DNA of 64,000 nt from JAWLHK01 sp041690355 [NCBI: bacterium] (GTDB taxonomy: Bacteria; J088; JAWLBW01), in NCBI GenBank assembly GCA_041690355.1, contig JAWLHK010000008.1:151295-215294 (forward strand), read 5' to 3'. The position numbers and the translations under genes were made by a program. Shown here piece after piece: positions 7,794 through 18,159 of the stretch (position 1 is the stretch's first letter; every line of letters starts with the position of its first letter). The notes beneath the pieces are model-generated. The model did not search any database, was not told where the DNA came from, and saw nothing but the letters and a program-made list of their open reading frames with translations.

Positions 7794-7827
7794 CGACCCC
7801 AGCGGGGTCGCACTCTTGAGCCGGCAG
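7794..7827 (+). repeat. Palindromic dispersed repeat CGACCCC-AGC-GGGGTCG
   Basis: A 7-bp stem with a 3-nt loop, followed by GCACTCTTGAGCCGG. Related copies with the same flank are at 21855-21905 (plus) and 27149-27099 (minus). Confidence 0.8.
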
Positions 7828-7850
7828 CGCGGTGTAGAATCGTTTCCCCC

Positions 7851-7891
7851 CGGGCTCGGGAGCGCCGGCACGGCGCGAGCGAGTCGTCCTT
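7851..7891 (+). repeat. Dispersed repeat, second copy of the 4421 family
   Basis: About 36 bp (GCTCGGGAGCGCCGGCACGG followed by CGCGAGCGAGTCGTC) matches 4425-4460 almost exactly. Confidence 0.8.
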
Positions 7892-7994
7892 TGCCCCCCA
7901 CCGTGTGCGACCCGTGTTCCAGGACTCCCCCGAACGGGGGAGTGGGCAGGAACCCGAATTGCTACAACCTCGGCGGGGGGAGGCGCATGGCGCT

Positions 7995-8113
7995 CCCTCG
8001 CTGTCGACTTCCGCTCCGCTACAGTCCGTCAGCTCGGGACGAACGGAAAATTGGTCCTTGCCGACGCCCTTGCCGGCAAATTGTCATTCGTCAATCGTAA
8101 ATCGTCAATTGAG
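7995..8113 (+). repeat. Composite upstream repeat plus heptamer array, copy A
   Basis: CTCGCTGTCG, a variable middle, then CGTCAGCTCGGGACGAACGG (7995-8046), followed by heptamers close to TCGTCAA (8081-8108) ending in TTGAG. Copies B and C are at 58297-58390 and 59891-60071. All three lie just upstream of a plus-strand gene. Confidence 0.75.
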
Positions 8114-8141
8114 GTGGTAGCATATTGCACGGCCCACCCTA

Positions 8142-8486
8142 TTGCCGATCAAAGTGTTGACTGCCGTGGATTCCCGAACGCTCCAGTATTACGACGCCCA
8201 CGCCGAAGCGGTCTTCGCACGCCACACGCGCGCGGGCACGGGCGTCGCGAAATACTTCCGCACGGCCTTCCCGGCGGGGGCCCGCGTGCTCGACATCGGC
8301 AGCGGAAGCGGGCGCGACCTGAACACCCTCGTCGCCGAGCAGTACCAGGCCTACGGCGTGGAACCGAGCGAACCCCTGCGCGCCCGCGCCGGACAAGGGT
8401 TTCCCTTGAAGAGCACCCATCGCTGCACGCACCAAGGGCGACGCATTTGTACTTGGCGCCCAACAGGCGTGCTAACGAATTCCTGA
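8142..8486 (+). pseudogene. Truncated SAM-dependent methyltransferase
   Basis: The first 80 or so residues are a class I methyltransferase N-terminus, with motif I VLDIGSGSGRDLNTL and the acidic end of beta-2 in AYGVEPSEPLR. At about 8394-8408 the protein stops making sense and base composition changes, so the remaining two thirds, including the catalytic region, are missing. The start is uncertain (TTG 8142, GTG 8154 or GTG 8166; no ATG or clear Shine-Dalgarno). The break coincides with the left edge of the low-GC island, and the missing 3' part does not reappear after the island. It was probably destroyed by the island insertion with a deletion. Confidence 0.75.
8394..8408. repeat. Inverted repeat at the left island junction
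   Basis: CAAGGGTTTCCCTTG, a perfect 6-bp inverted repeat, lies exactly where the methyltransferase reading frame loses sense. No matching copy was found at the right edge. Confidence 0.5.
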
Positions 8487-8533
8487 GGGCAGAACCTTGG
8501 GTAGCGTTATCTGAGGGTAGAGGAACTATGGTG

Positions 8534-9679
8534 TCATGTGACGAGCTTTCGCACACTAAGTACTGCCTCAGAAATTATCTGGGCTGCTTCTCGGATTTCT
8601 TCCCAAGTATTGAACTTCCCAATTCCAATTCGTAAAGTCCCATCGATATACTCGTCGGGCACCTTGATAGCCCTAAGGACGTGCGAAGGCGATTCAACTC
8701 CCGAAGAGCATGCTGAACCGCGCGATACGGCTATACGATCCCTAATCCGTGCTATGATGGCGCTCGATGGTGTGCCGCGAAAACTGACGTTAAGGTTACC
8801 GCTTAGTCGCCTATCAAGTCCACCGTTCACGCGCATTTCAGGAATAATTGAAGATAGTTCATTAATGAGCCAATCTCGTTTCTCTTTGACTGATTCGCTA
8901 TCAGTAAGCATTTCAGAATGCAGAATTCGACAAGCCTCACCGAAACCCGCAATAATCGGCACATTCTCTGTGCCTGGTCGAAGCTTACGTTCTTGCCCCC
9001 CCCCAAAGAGCAAAGGCTCTATTGAATCCGGGTCCTTTAGTACGAGAGCACCAACCCCTTTGGGACCATACATCTTATGGGCAGAAAATGCAGCAAAGAA
9101 AAAGGCTTCATGCTCAAAGGAGAAAGGCACCTTACCCAAGCTCTGAGAGGCATCGCAAACTAGACGACTGCCGTACTTTCCACAAAGATCGAGCACCTCA
9201 GACAACGGATAAACCACACCGATCTCGTTGTTTGCATGCATGCATATTACTAGGTCGAGACCTGAGCGTAGAGCCGACTCAAGATCATCAATGTTCAGCT
9301 GTCCGTCGGGGGTAATTTCGAGTGGCCTTACAGAGACTAGCTCCCTATGAACGAGGGCATCTACGGTTTCTATGACTGCTTTGTGTTCCAGTGGCATCAC
9401 GCCAACGCGTACAGGCCGGTGCTTGCTCCGGGCAACGTATCCCTGTAGGACAAGGTTAATAGCTTCCGTCGCGCCGGATGTGAAAACAACTTGCGATCTC
9501 TTGGCCCCCGCAAGTTGGGCTATTTCATTCCTCGCGCGGTCAATGGTTCGCCGTGCCTCGTCCCCATATGCATGGTCGGATGAGCTAGCGTTTCCAAATG
9601 TATTTTCTAGGTGCCACACGACCAACGATCTCACCCGCGGGTCCAGCGGGGTAGACGCATTGTTATCTAGGTAAATCAT
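8534..9679 (-). CDS. Cysteine desulfurase, SspA/DndA type
   Basis: Product of 381 residues from ATG 9679 (ATG 9685 is also possible). It is a class V PLP aminotransferase-fold NifS/IscS protein. MIYLDNNASTPLDPRV is the family N-terminus, SAHKMYGPKG holds the PLP Lys (Lys202), and SRGSACSSG holds the persulfide Cys (Cys324). It takes sulfur from cysteine as enzyme-bound persulfide. In this setting it would feed the SspD/DndC-type protein encoded at 12686. It is divergent from the GIY-YIG-like gene with overlapping or abutting 5' ends. The missing Shine-Dalgarno suggests a short leader. General Fe-S cluster assembly cannot be excluded, but no IscU or other Isc gene is near. Confidence 0.85.
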   Translation of the reverse strand: MIYLDNNASTPLDPRVRSLVVWHLENTFGNASSSDHAYGDEARRTIDRARNEIAQLAGAKRSQVVFTSGATEAINLVLQGYVARSKHRPVRVGVMPLEHKAVIETVDALVHRELVSVRPLEITPDGQLNIDDLESALRSGLDLVICMHANNEIGVVYPLSEVLDLCGKYGSRLVCDASQSLGKVPFSFEHEAFFFAAFSAHKMYGPKGVGALVLKDPDSIEPLLFGGGQERKLRPGTENVPIIAGFGEACRILHSEMLTDSESVKEKRDWLINELSSIIPEMRVNGGLDRRLSGNLNVSFRGTPSSAIIARIRDRIAVSRGSACSSGVESPSHVLRAIKVPDEYIDGTLRIGIGKFNTWEEIREAAQIISEAVLSVRKLVT

Positions 9680-9699
9680 GCCCATGGCGTTTTATGCCT

Positions 9700-9728
9700 T
9701 TGCCCATCGGCTGTGTGAGTGCTACGAT
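9700..9728 (+). promoter_or_regulatory. Candidate promoter of the GIY-YIG/DGQHR pair
   Basis: TTGCCC (9700-9705) and TACGAT (9723-9728) with a 17-bp spacer, followed by an AT-rich stretch. It would give a short leader to ATG 9744 and helps choose that start over the ATGs at 9678 and 9684, which lie inside the divergent desulfurase start. Confidence 0.4.
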
Positions 9729-9743
9729 GCATTTTTATCAACA

Positions 9744-10409
9744 ATGTCTCGGAATATGGACCAAGAGCTACGCTTTGAGTTTCATCAAGTTCAGCATTGC
9801 CCTGACCTGCCCGGAATTTATGCTTGGTACTACCGACCTAGAATACCATCCAAAGACGTCGACGACTGTATCGGCACTGTACTAAAGGAAGGGGGTAGCA
9901 CACAAGCCGTGCAGGACTTCCTCTTGACCCACCTTGCCTCGTATTTTCGGGAGCTACCGTATAAGGCGCAGATTTTCGGACAGCTGAAGGCCGAATACCG
10001 AGGCGAGCTCAACCACGTCGGCAAGTTGAGTTCCTCCCTCGTCGAAAGGTTGGCTGCGGAACCCGAACGCTTGCGCGAGTTAATACCGCTGCTAAGCAAC
10101 ACCGCTCCAATCTTTTCAGCACCCATTTATATCGGCGTCGCATCAGCCCAAGGACTTAGGACGCGCCTCTCGCAACATGTGAGGAAAATTAATGAGTTTT
10201 TGGAAGCGGAGGCAAGAGGGGAGGCTATGGAACTGATCGAGGCAGACGAACAAGGGTCATTTGCATACGAAGTCATCCGTCGAAAAATGGATCCAAATAA
10301 CCTCGTGGTTTTTGCTTCGACTTTGCATCACGTCGGCTCGATTGGTCTCGAAAAGGATCTAGAGAACTTACTGAACCGGCTTTATTACCCCGTTTGTGGC
10401 CGCAACTAG
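9744..10409 (+). CDS. GIY-YIG-like putative nuclease with long internal insertion
   Basis: Product of 221 residues from ATG 9744 (alternatives 9678, 9684, 9756). PGIYAWYY (GIY at residues 24-26) and PIYIGVAS (YIG at 129-131) are followed by GLRTRLSQH (Arg139/141, His145), a Glu in LEKDLENLL (203 or 207) and a terminal Asn in CGRN. This is the GIY-YIG order of catalytic residues. Normally GIY and YIG are 10-12 residues apart; here about 100 mostly helical residues are inserted. The domain hydrolyses DNA in restriction and repair enzymes. Its stop codon TAG overlaps the Shine-Dalgarno of the DGQHR gene, so the two are co-expressed. A role in sensing or cutting phosphorothioated DNA is inference. 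Confidence 0.6.
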   Translation: MSRNMDQELRFEFHQVQHCPDLPGIYAWYYRPRIPSKDVDDCIGTVLKEGGSTQAVQDFLLTHLASYFRELPYKAQIFGQLKAEYRGELNHVGKLSSSLVERLAAEPERLRELIPLLSNTAPIFSAPIYIGVASAQGLRTRLSQHVRKINEFLEAEARGEAMELIEADEQGSFAYEVIRRKMDPNNLVVFASTLHHVGSIGLEKDLENLLNRLYYPVCGRN

Positions 10410-10420
10410 GTGGAATAACC

Positions 10421-12682
10421 ATGACATTCATTAAGAATTCCGTCGAATCAGGGCTCGACCTGACTGTCCATGGGTCCGTTGGTAGCTTCAAGATCCGGAA
10501 GAGCAACGGCGGAGGCAATGAAAGCGTTAAGGTCAAATACATACTCTCGCATGTCGCTTTTCGACTGGATGGGAGCCACGAAGACAAACTCCTAAAGAAC
10601 TTGGTTCCATTCAGGGAGACCTTTGAGGTCAACGAATTGGAATTTGACCAGATTCTCCAGAGAGACATCGATGACAGCCGAGTCGCCACCTCGTTAATAC
10701 CGTATCTTCTCGGTGAAGACAGCAGCGGGAAAGTGAAGATCTTCCCGCCGATTGTTGTGGCGCTCTTGCCGATGGAGGAAGGTAAGTTGGCGGATTGGTA
10801 TCCGGAGGTCAAGGAAACCGTGGAGCCAGAGCCGCAAAACCCGCGAATTCGATGGCATCTCCAGCAGTCCGGAGAGCCAGGCAAGGAAGTCTTTGCCTTC
10901 CGCCAGATGTCCAACGACGGCAAAATCTCAGCGCATGATTATGCAGAGCTTAAGATAAACTCGGCAACAAGCAACCTCGTCATCGTGGACGGACAGCACC
11001 GTGCAATGGCATTGTTGGCACTCCATAGAAACATTAAGTCTTGGCCTGACAAAGCGTCATCGTATAAGTCATATTATGGCATCTGGTCTCGGAAGAAATT
11101 GGAAGGTTATGATTTTTCCGAGATAAGTCTTCCTGTCATGATATGTACATTTCCGGAGCTGGATGGCACAGGTACCGACGTTAAGGTGTTTGAAGCCTGT
11201 CGCAACATATTCCTTAGCCTAAATAAGAATGCTAAACCGGTATCACGGTCTAGGAATTACCTACTCGACGACAATGATATAATATCGCTTTTCTTGCGCG
11301 ACGTGCTATCAGAGATAAAACAAAATGATGTTGTGGGCGGGGCGCCACTCAGGCTTTGGAATGTTGAGTTAGATGCTGGACAAGACAGGCAGTCACTGTC
11401 ATCTCCGATGGCCCTAACGGGAACGATGCATCTTCATTTCTTAATTGAAAACTGGATGCTTAATCCGCTGGATTTTAGCGGTTTGAAGTCCAAAAGGCAT
11501 CATCTTTCTGCCACATATCGTTTGACCCATGCTTTAAGGCGCTTAGGCGCAACTGACAAGCTTGGTAAGCAAGCCGCTGAAAGTACGACCCGTAACGCAT
11601 TTTCACGACCCTCTGCGGATGTCCTGCGAAACCAGTTTAAGCAGATATACGGTAGCCGAATCGTTTTTGGCCTAGAGCGCTTTCGGCCCTACTGGGCTCA
11701 CTGTAAGGCTAGCTCAGAGGTAGAGAAAGCTGTTAAGCAGAATGTGCCAGAGATTCACGCTGTCCTTTTTCAGGGACAGGGTATGGCGAGGGTATTCAAC
11801 GATTACCTCGATAAGTTATCGACTAAGAGCAAGGAGTCCAAATCGGTACCAAAAGAGCTTGACGATACTCTCCGAGTCTTCCGTGATCAACGAGCCCAGA
11901 TGGAGAAGTATATTGCAGAGTTCAAGAAAAAGAGAGTTGCGAGGCTGCTTGCGCTTAACGACAACGAGCTTGAAGATAAGCTAACCAACCGGGCGATAAG
12001 TGCACTTACTGAGCAATTCGACTCGACATTTACAACTTCGGCCTTTCAAGCCAGTCTGTTTCTCTCATTCTTTCATATGCTCGAGCAATTCGCAGGCAAG
12101 CAAGGCGTACCTTCTCCGGCAGACGCGACGATCCCTGTGAGTGAACTCTTCGAGGAATATTTAGATGCTGTGAATCGCATCTTTCCAACGCCTTCGGATA
12201 ACGCCAAACAGAAGGCTGCCAAGGCCCAGAAGCTTCTCGAGCTGTTTGTCGGGCGGGTTCAGAAGGATGGTTCGCGTATTGACGTAGTTGCAAGCAGCGG
12301 GAACCTAAGGCAGCTCTTGGTCCCAGGCGAACTCAAACCGGACCTCTGGACTAGGTTTCGGTACCTATTTCTTGAACTCTGGAAGACGGAAAGTGCGGAA
12401 CTAGGTGAGCTCATTGAGCATGAGCGCAAATTAGTTCGTCAATGGCTTCTTAGGGACCTGATCAATCGTAACATCAGAGTTCACTGTCAAACGGAAGGAA
12501 TTGATGAAAGTGAACTTACGACGGAAGTGCAAAGGAAAATCCGTGAAGATTCGTGGGAGCAATTTAAGGATGCGCATACTCCCTTGGACGTGAAGATACG
12601 GGAGAAAGATTTTAGGGACCACCTTCACGGTGAGGGCATGACTACCGACGGAGATGACGACGAAATAGATGGTGAAGAGTAA
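10421..12682 (+). CDS. DGQHR-domain protein, long DndB-like
   Basis: Product of 753 residues. VIVDGQHRAMALL (DGQHR at residues 190-194) is the signature of DndB and related ParB/Srx-fold proteins, followed by a SRNYLLDDND segment also seen in DGQHR proteins. DndB binds DNA and represses dnd genes; in other systems DGQHR proteins accompany DNA base or backbone modification. DndB is typically about 350-400 residues, so this protein has an extra C-terminal half, largely helical and charged, ending DGDDDEIDGEE. The start at 10421 is fixed by AGGTGG 7 nt upstream; ATG 10394 lies inside the previous gene. It converges with sspD, with 3 bp between them. Low GC and many AT-rich codons mark recent transfer. 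Confidence 0.7.
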   Translation: MTFIKNSVESGLDLTVHGSVGSFKIRKSNGGGNESVKVKYILSHVAFRLDGSHEDKLLKNLVPFRETFEVNELEFDQILQRDIDDSRVATSLIPYLLGEDSSGKVKIFPPIVVALLPMEEGKLADWYPEVKETVEPEPQNPRIRWHLQQSGEPGKEVFAFRQMSNDGKISAHDYAELKINSATSNLVIVDGQHRAMALLALHRNIKSWPDKASSYKSYYGIWSRKKLEGYDFSEISLPVMICTFPELDGTGTDVKVFEACRNIFLSLNKNAKPVSRSRNYLLDDNDIISLFLRDVLSEIKQNDVVGGAPLRLWNVELDAGQDRQSLSSPMALTGTMHLHFLIENWMLNPLDFSGLKSKRHHLSATYRLTHALRRLGATDKLGKQAAESTTRNAFSRPSADVLRNQFKQIYGSRIVFGLERFRPYWAHCKASSEVEKAVKQNVPEIHAVLFQGQGMARVFNDYLDKLSTKSKESKSVPKELDDTLRVFRDQRAQMEKYIAEFKKKRVARLLALNDNELEDKLTNRAISALTEQFDSTFTTSAFQASLFLSFFHMLEQFAGKQGVPSPADATIPVSELFEEYLDAVNRIFPTPSDNAKQKAAKAQKLLELFVGRVQKDGSRIDVVASSGNLRQLLVPGELKPDLWTRFRYLFLELWKTESAELGELIEHERKLVRQWLLRDLINRNIRVHCQTEGIDESELTTEVQRKIREDSWEQFKDAHTPLDVKIREKDFRDHLHGEGMTTDGDDDEIDGEE

Positions 12683-12685
12683 AAT

Positions 12686-13480
12686 TCACAGGTGACAAGC
12701 TAAACAAGGCATCTCCCCTCCGTCCCCATCCAGCACCGTCTCCAAGACCTCTGCCAACGGCCGATTTGGCGCTTGAGCTTTCTCAAGCGCCATTTTTCTT
12801 TCGTGATCGGCGATGATTTGGTCCTTACGAGCCAGGATGTCGAGCAGCGACTCTCCTTCGGTCCAGAAGTATTGGCGGCCGTCGCTGTGCTCTTGCTCGT
12901 AAGCAAGAGCCTTCTGGAACAGATCCGGATGCTCCTCGGCTAGGCGCACCCACTCAATCTTCCTCTGGAAGAAGCAGAAAAAGCAGCCGGACCGAGTACG
13001 CCAACGATAATAATCGGGCGCCCCAACGCCGCTCTCCTCGAGGATGCGGAAGACGTCATCCTTGCGGATGCCCGCTTCTTTGAACGGGAAGACAGGCTTG
13101 ATGTTGGGTTTCGTCGAGATATACCCCGACCGGTTCTCGTCTGCACGGATCGCGATGTAGCTGATCGCCTCGTCTTCGCCCACAAACTTTTCAAGCGGCT
13201 CGATCTTGAGCTGCTTGGTACACCAGCGAGCCTTGGCCGAGGGGAGAAAGCCATTGTGAACCTCAAGCCAATGGTCAAAACCGCGCTCCGCGCTCAGGAC
13301 CTGAACCTTGATTCCCAGACGGGCCTTCAGACGTTCGAGAAATTCATAGGTCTCAGGGAGTTCTTTTCCCGTGTCGCAGAAGAAGTACTCCATGTTCGGG
13401 ACTTTGTCCCGCATGAATACGGCGAGCGCTGCGCTGTCCTTGCCCCCTGAAAGGCCCAGGATGTGTCGAACCTTGCTCAT
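12686..13480 (-). CDS. sspD: SspD/DndC-type ATP pyrophosphatase (PAPS-reductase family)
   Basis: Product of 264 residues. The N-terminus has the PP-loop LSGGKDSAAL (SGGKDS at residues 11-16) of ATP pyrophosphatases and PAPS reductases. Cys87 (RWCTKQ), Cys166 and Cys169 (CFFC) and Cys259/Cys262 near the end can hold an Fe-S cluster, as in DndC. In phosphorothioation systems this protein adenylates the DNA phosphate and takes part in replacing oxygen by sulfur from the desulfurase. It starts within the last codons of the ATPase gene (4-bp ATGA overlap). Order sspB-sspC-sspD matches the known single-strand phosphorothioation systems, so I prefer SspD over DndC. Confidence 0.8.
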   Translation of the reverse strand: MSKVRHILGLSGGKDSAALAVFMRDKVPNMEYFFCDTGKELPETYEFLERLKARLGIKVQVLSAERGFDHWLEVHNGFLPSAKARWCTKQLKIEPLEKFVGEDEAISYIAIRADENRSGYISTKPNIKPVFPFKEAGIRKDDVFRILEESGVGAPDYYRWRTRSGCFFCFFQRKIEWVRLAEEHPDLFQKALAYEQEHSDGRQYFWTEGESLLDILARKDQIIADHERKMALEKAQAPNRPLAEVLETVLDGDGGEMPCLACHL

Positions 13481-16400
13481 GCTTTCTCTACCTTTTCGTC
13501 GTCGACCATGAATGAGGCAAAGATGCGCTCGATTAAGGCGACAACCACCGCCTTCTGAAACTCCATCGAGTCGCGACCCTTTGTTCTCTTCTGAATGTCT
13601 TTGAGCAGACTCTCTGCGACGCTCTTCACGTCATCCGAATCCTCTTGGTTAAGCCAAATCACGTTGCTAAGCTCTTGACCACCCGGCTGTAGGAGCGTGA
13701 GATGCCGAGGTGTGCTCTTGCTGGTGACCGGCAAGGTCGCCTGCGAAGCGAGAGACTCGAGACCAATGAACTGGCGTGCCAACTTTCGGGCACGTTGCTC
13801 AAAGGTTTTCCTGTCATCGTCCGTCCAGGCAGGGGCCGGTTTGTCGCCGATGATCATGAGGACTGCATCGAGCCACTCGTTCTCATCCGCAACGTCGTTG
13901 GCAAGTGCGATGAGAAGTTTCTGAAGCTCTCGGTCCGTACACTGATCCACCAGGGCCGCTGCCCTGGGCTTCAACGCCTGACGTAGGGACGCTGGCGAAA
14001 TCCGGAAGCATTTACTGAGCTCTTCCAAACAAGCCGTCCGAAGATTGGGATACAGTCCGCTAAGCTCGCGCAGACATGTCACCAGCTTGTCACGGTAGCT
14101 CTCGATCTGCTGGGGCTTAGGCTTTTTACCCGCAGGGAAGGGCTCTTCGCCGCACGCTTGTGGGAGTGAGAAGAACAGTAGATGTTCCGGATCATTGCTC
14201 TCCAGAATCAATGCCCGAACCTCCTTGGCGACCTTGGAAAGTTGTCGCGTCTGCTTGGAGAAATCCGGTAGGCGAGCTCCGAAGAGTACCAAGGGGCGCA
14301 CCAGGCTCATCACGGTGAGAGGCTTGTCCTTGGGTCGCTGGTCCTCGGCGATCAAAATGTCGGCAAGGGCCTGGAACAAAGCGCTTCTTTCTTTGTCTAC
14401 ACCCAGGAACTTGAACGAAAACTTCGCGGGGTGCTTTACCAGAAGCTCGAAGTGTTCGGCGCCCAAAACGGGGAGTAAGGTCCCATCTTTAAAGACGGAG
14501 ACTTCTTCGCCATTTACCAGCAGGTAGACTGCCAGGAGAACGGGGAGCGGCCCTTCTTTTACTCCGTAGGGGGGTCTGGCCAGCTGGTCATAGAGTTCAG
14601 CCACTGTGCGCATGCCACCGGAGGAAGAGCGGCAGAAAGTATCAATCGCACTCCAAACATGGCGTACGCCTTTGGCCGTCGGAGCCTGTACACGGTGGCC
14701 ATAATCGGCTTTCACGTGGATGCCGGTCTCGCGGACGGCGGAAGCGTACATGCTGTATTCGGGGCCATACCCCTCAATACCGAGCCGCTCCTTCGATCCA
14801 TCGTCGAGCAAGTGCTCAATCAGAAGTCGGCGTGCTTTCGCCCCTTGGGAAGTAAGTTCCCGGCGATTGAGAAGTTCGTTCCGAAGCTCGAGACCCTTCG
14901 CGTAGGTTTGATCGCACAGTTCTGACACCAGCTTATTCAGCGCACGGCTAGAGTCGATTGTGAGTTGCTGAGCATTAACGTAGACAGCACAATCCTCGAG
15001 CCGCCGCCCAAACACCTGGGAAACGATGTCGTTCAAAACTGTTCGTGCGTGCAAGAGCCGTTCTCGAACCTCGCGACGGGCTACGCCATCGGTTTGCAGT
15101 TGCGGCGACTCTTTTTGGACGCGACGAAGAGCAGCGTACTCCTGGTAGGCACCATGTAGACGTTCGATATGCTTCGGCACAAGCAGGATAAGCGGCTTGT
15201 CATCGGCGATAGACTTTGGGAGGACCTTCGGAACGTTGGCTCCAACCCAATGAACGATGAGGCCATCGCTATCTTTGTGTTCGGTTGATAGGTTGGCGAG
15301 CACTTTGGGGTCGTCTACGTATCGACGTTCGAAAAACCGGAGTGTCCCCGTTTCATAGCTATGGCGCTGGGCAACCAGGGGCCGCAGAGGAACCAGCTCC
15401 TGGAGACCTGCCCCAATATCTTCTCGCTCGGCCTCTAGGTTTTGATAGACGGCCGTTTCAATATCAAAATCGCTTCCCTCCCAAAGGCGAAGTTCGTCCG
15501 CCTGTTTTCGGTAGGTGACGACTTTCGCAGAAAGAAGGTCCTCAACCGTACGCGCCGCGGCCTTGAAAGCAGCCTTGTCGTCAGGGACGTCGAGAAGGGC
15601 AAGAACTACGAGGTTCTTCTTCGCGCGAAACGTACCAGTGGAAGCGAGAAGATTCAGAAGGGCGATTGCCTTGACTGCCCGAAACTGGTCGGCAGGCAAG
15701 TTGGATAGTTCCTCGACTTTCCCCTGAATCTCAACCCAGCGCTGTAAGAGAGGCCTTGAGGCCATCCCCACACCCACCGAGTTGGAAAAGTAGTCGTAGA
15801 GGCGATCGAGAGGGTATGGAGGTACCTTGCCGTCATACTCCGAGTCATCTAGGAACCGGCGGAACGAGAAGGGCTCCGGACTGGTAAGAAACGTGAAAAC
15901 CGAGCGATCGTTCTGCGCGAAGCGGCTGCTTAGAACTGGCAAAGCCACCGCTGTAATCGGGTGCAATGGCGCCGTAGAAGCGATAAGTTCCTTGGTAAGC
16001 CCTGAATTTGGGACGTCGCGTTCTAACGCGCTACTCCAACTGATTGCCCACGCATCAATGGTTGCACTGACAGACTGATCACCCGAGCACTCAATCGCAG
16101 CCCCAATAAGCCGCAATGTCTGCTCTGTCGCCTCGGTGAAGGGGATATCTTCAAATCGCCCCTGCACCTTGCCCCATTCTGCTCGATGGGCTGCCGCCAA
16201 GCTGTGACCATACTCGGCAAAGGCCTGATGAAGAATGCCGATGACCGCAATCGTCGGCGACTTGCCGTCTGTCGGAAGTTCCGCAAGTTGCTGTAGAAGA
16301 TAAAGGTCTTCAGACCCGGGATGGGAGACGATGAATTCGAGCGTCTTCCCCATCTCATCGAGGACAAGAATCACTCCCGTACCAGCCGCTTTGGCGACCT

Positions 16401-16924
16401 CTTGGACGAGTCTCACGACCTCGCCTTGTGGGATCTCATCCTTGTTCAGGGCAGTCTGCAAGCGTTCGAGTACATGCGGCTTTCGACCAATCGTCCAGAA
16501 CTGCTCGGCACCACGCTCGAGCGCTCTCAGAATGGTGCGGCTCAACGGCTCGCGCTGAGAGGTCACGACCGCGCGAACAAAGCCTCGCGAGGGCACCCTC
16601 TTCGCCAGCGTCACCAGGGGGTGCTTCGCTCCCAGGTGCGACTTGGCGATAGATAACGCCTCGTGTCGGACGGCAGCATCCTCGTCGGCCACCAAGGAGA
16701 TCAGAAAGTGCGCCGCCGAAGATTTTCCGGTCCCGTAAACGCCTGTGAATGTAAATGCGCGGTTGAGGTCTGGCGTCTGGAGTGCGGTGAGCACGCGCTC
16801 AAGGGCTTCTACAGACCGCGACGTAGGGACATAGCCCCGTACCGCCTCGACCGCATTAAGATCTCGCTCTAAGTTAACCGAGCGAGTATACCTCCGTCGG
16901 AGGTCGAATATGCTGCTGAGTGGT

Positions 16925-16944
<20 letters not shown>
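13477..16944 (-). CDS. sspC: SspC-type large ATPase of phosphorothioation system
   Basis: Product of 1155 residues. The P-loop GVYGTGKSS (residues 68-76) and Walker B VILVLDE (191-197) are clear; the rest is long, helical and without a motif I can name, as in large STAND-like or AAA-type ATPases. In Ssp systems SspC is an ATPase that works with SspB and SspD in DNA modification. Its start overlaps the DUF4007 gene by 20 bp and its end overlaps sspD by 4 bp, so the three are translated as one unit. Naming rests on position between a DUF4007 protein and an SspD/DndC-like protein plus the ATPase motifs. Confidence 0.7.
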
Positions 16945-17878
<934 letters not shown>

Positions 17879-17880
17879 GA

Positions 17881-18126
17881 CTATCGCATCACTCCCGAAA
17901 GGTGAAGCTGGCGCCGGTCGCTATCTGCAGGCGTCAGCTGGCAGGCGTACTGTTTGATCAGCCGATATTCCGATTCCGTAAAAAGGACTCGGTTGTCGCG
18001 AAAACGATGCCCTTGCGGCACCTTACCCTCGCTTCGCCACCGCCAGAATGTCTGCCGGTGAATGCCAAGGGAATCAAGTACATCCGCGACTTCGTAGTAA
18101 GTTGTTCCGTCGATGGAGAGGGGCAT
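17881..18126 (-). CDS. Small helix-turn-helix (MerR/AlpA-type) protein
   Basis: Product of 81 residues. YYEVADVLDSLGIHRQTFWR is a MerR/AlpA-type helix-turn-helix, followed by a wing (GHRFRDNRVLF) and a short helix. It has no effector domain, so it is an excisionase-like or local DNA-binding protein. It is the first gene of the sspBCD operon, 2 bp before sspB, and a 13-bp palindrome lies 34 bp before its start. It may regulate the operon or guide the modification complex to DNA. It lacks a strong Shine-Dalgarno. Confidence 0.7.
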   Translation of the reverse strand: MPLSIDGTTYYEVADVLDSLGIHRQTFWRWRSEGKVPQGHRFRDNRVLFTESEYRLIKQYACQLTPADSDRRQLHLSGVMR

Positions 18127-18159
18127 GGCGGGGGTCCAGCCAAATGACGTCGGGTGACG

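Larger units (their letters stand above)
7721..7959. repeat. Direct repeat with C5-GAAC-G5 hairpin, two copies
   Basis: The block starting GCCCCCCACCGTGTG or its variant and ending GTGGGCAGG occurs at 7721-7781 and 7893-7953. Each includes a hairpin; in the right copy it is perfect, ACTCCCCCGAACGGGGGAGT (7924-7943). Between the copies lie two other dispersed repeats (7794 and 7851), so this gap is a mosaic of repeats without a gene. Confidence 0.8.

Noticed and set aside
7374-8113. Possible CRISPR array
   Set aside because: Repeats are 7 or 45 bp, adjacent and degenerate, without regular unique spacers; no cas gene is present.
9678-9743. Longer N-terminus of the GIY-YIG-like protein (ATG 9678)
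   Set aside because: It would overlap the start of the divergent desulfurase gene; a promoter-like pair fits inside this stretch. Not fully excluded, because AGGT precedes the ATG.
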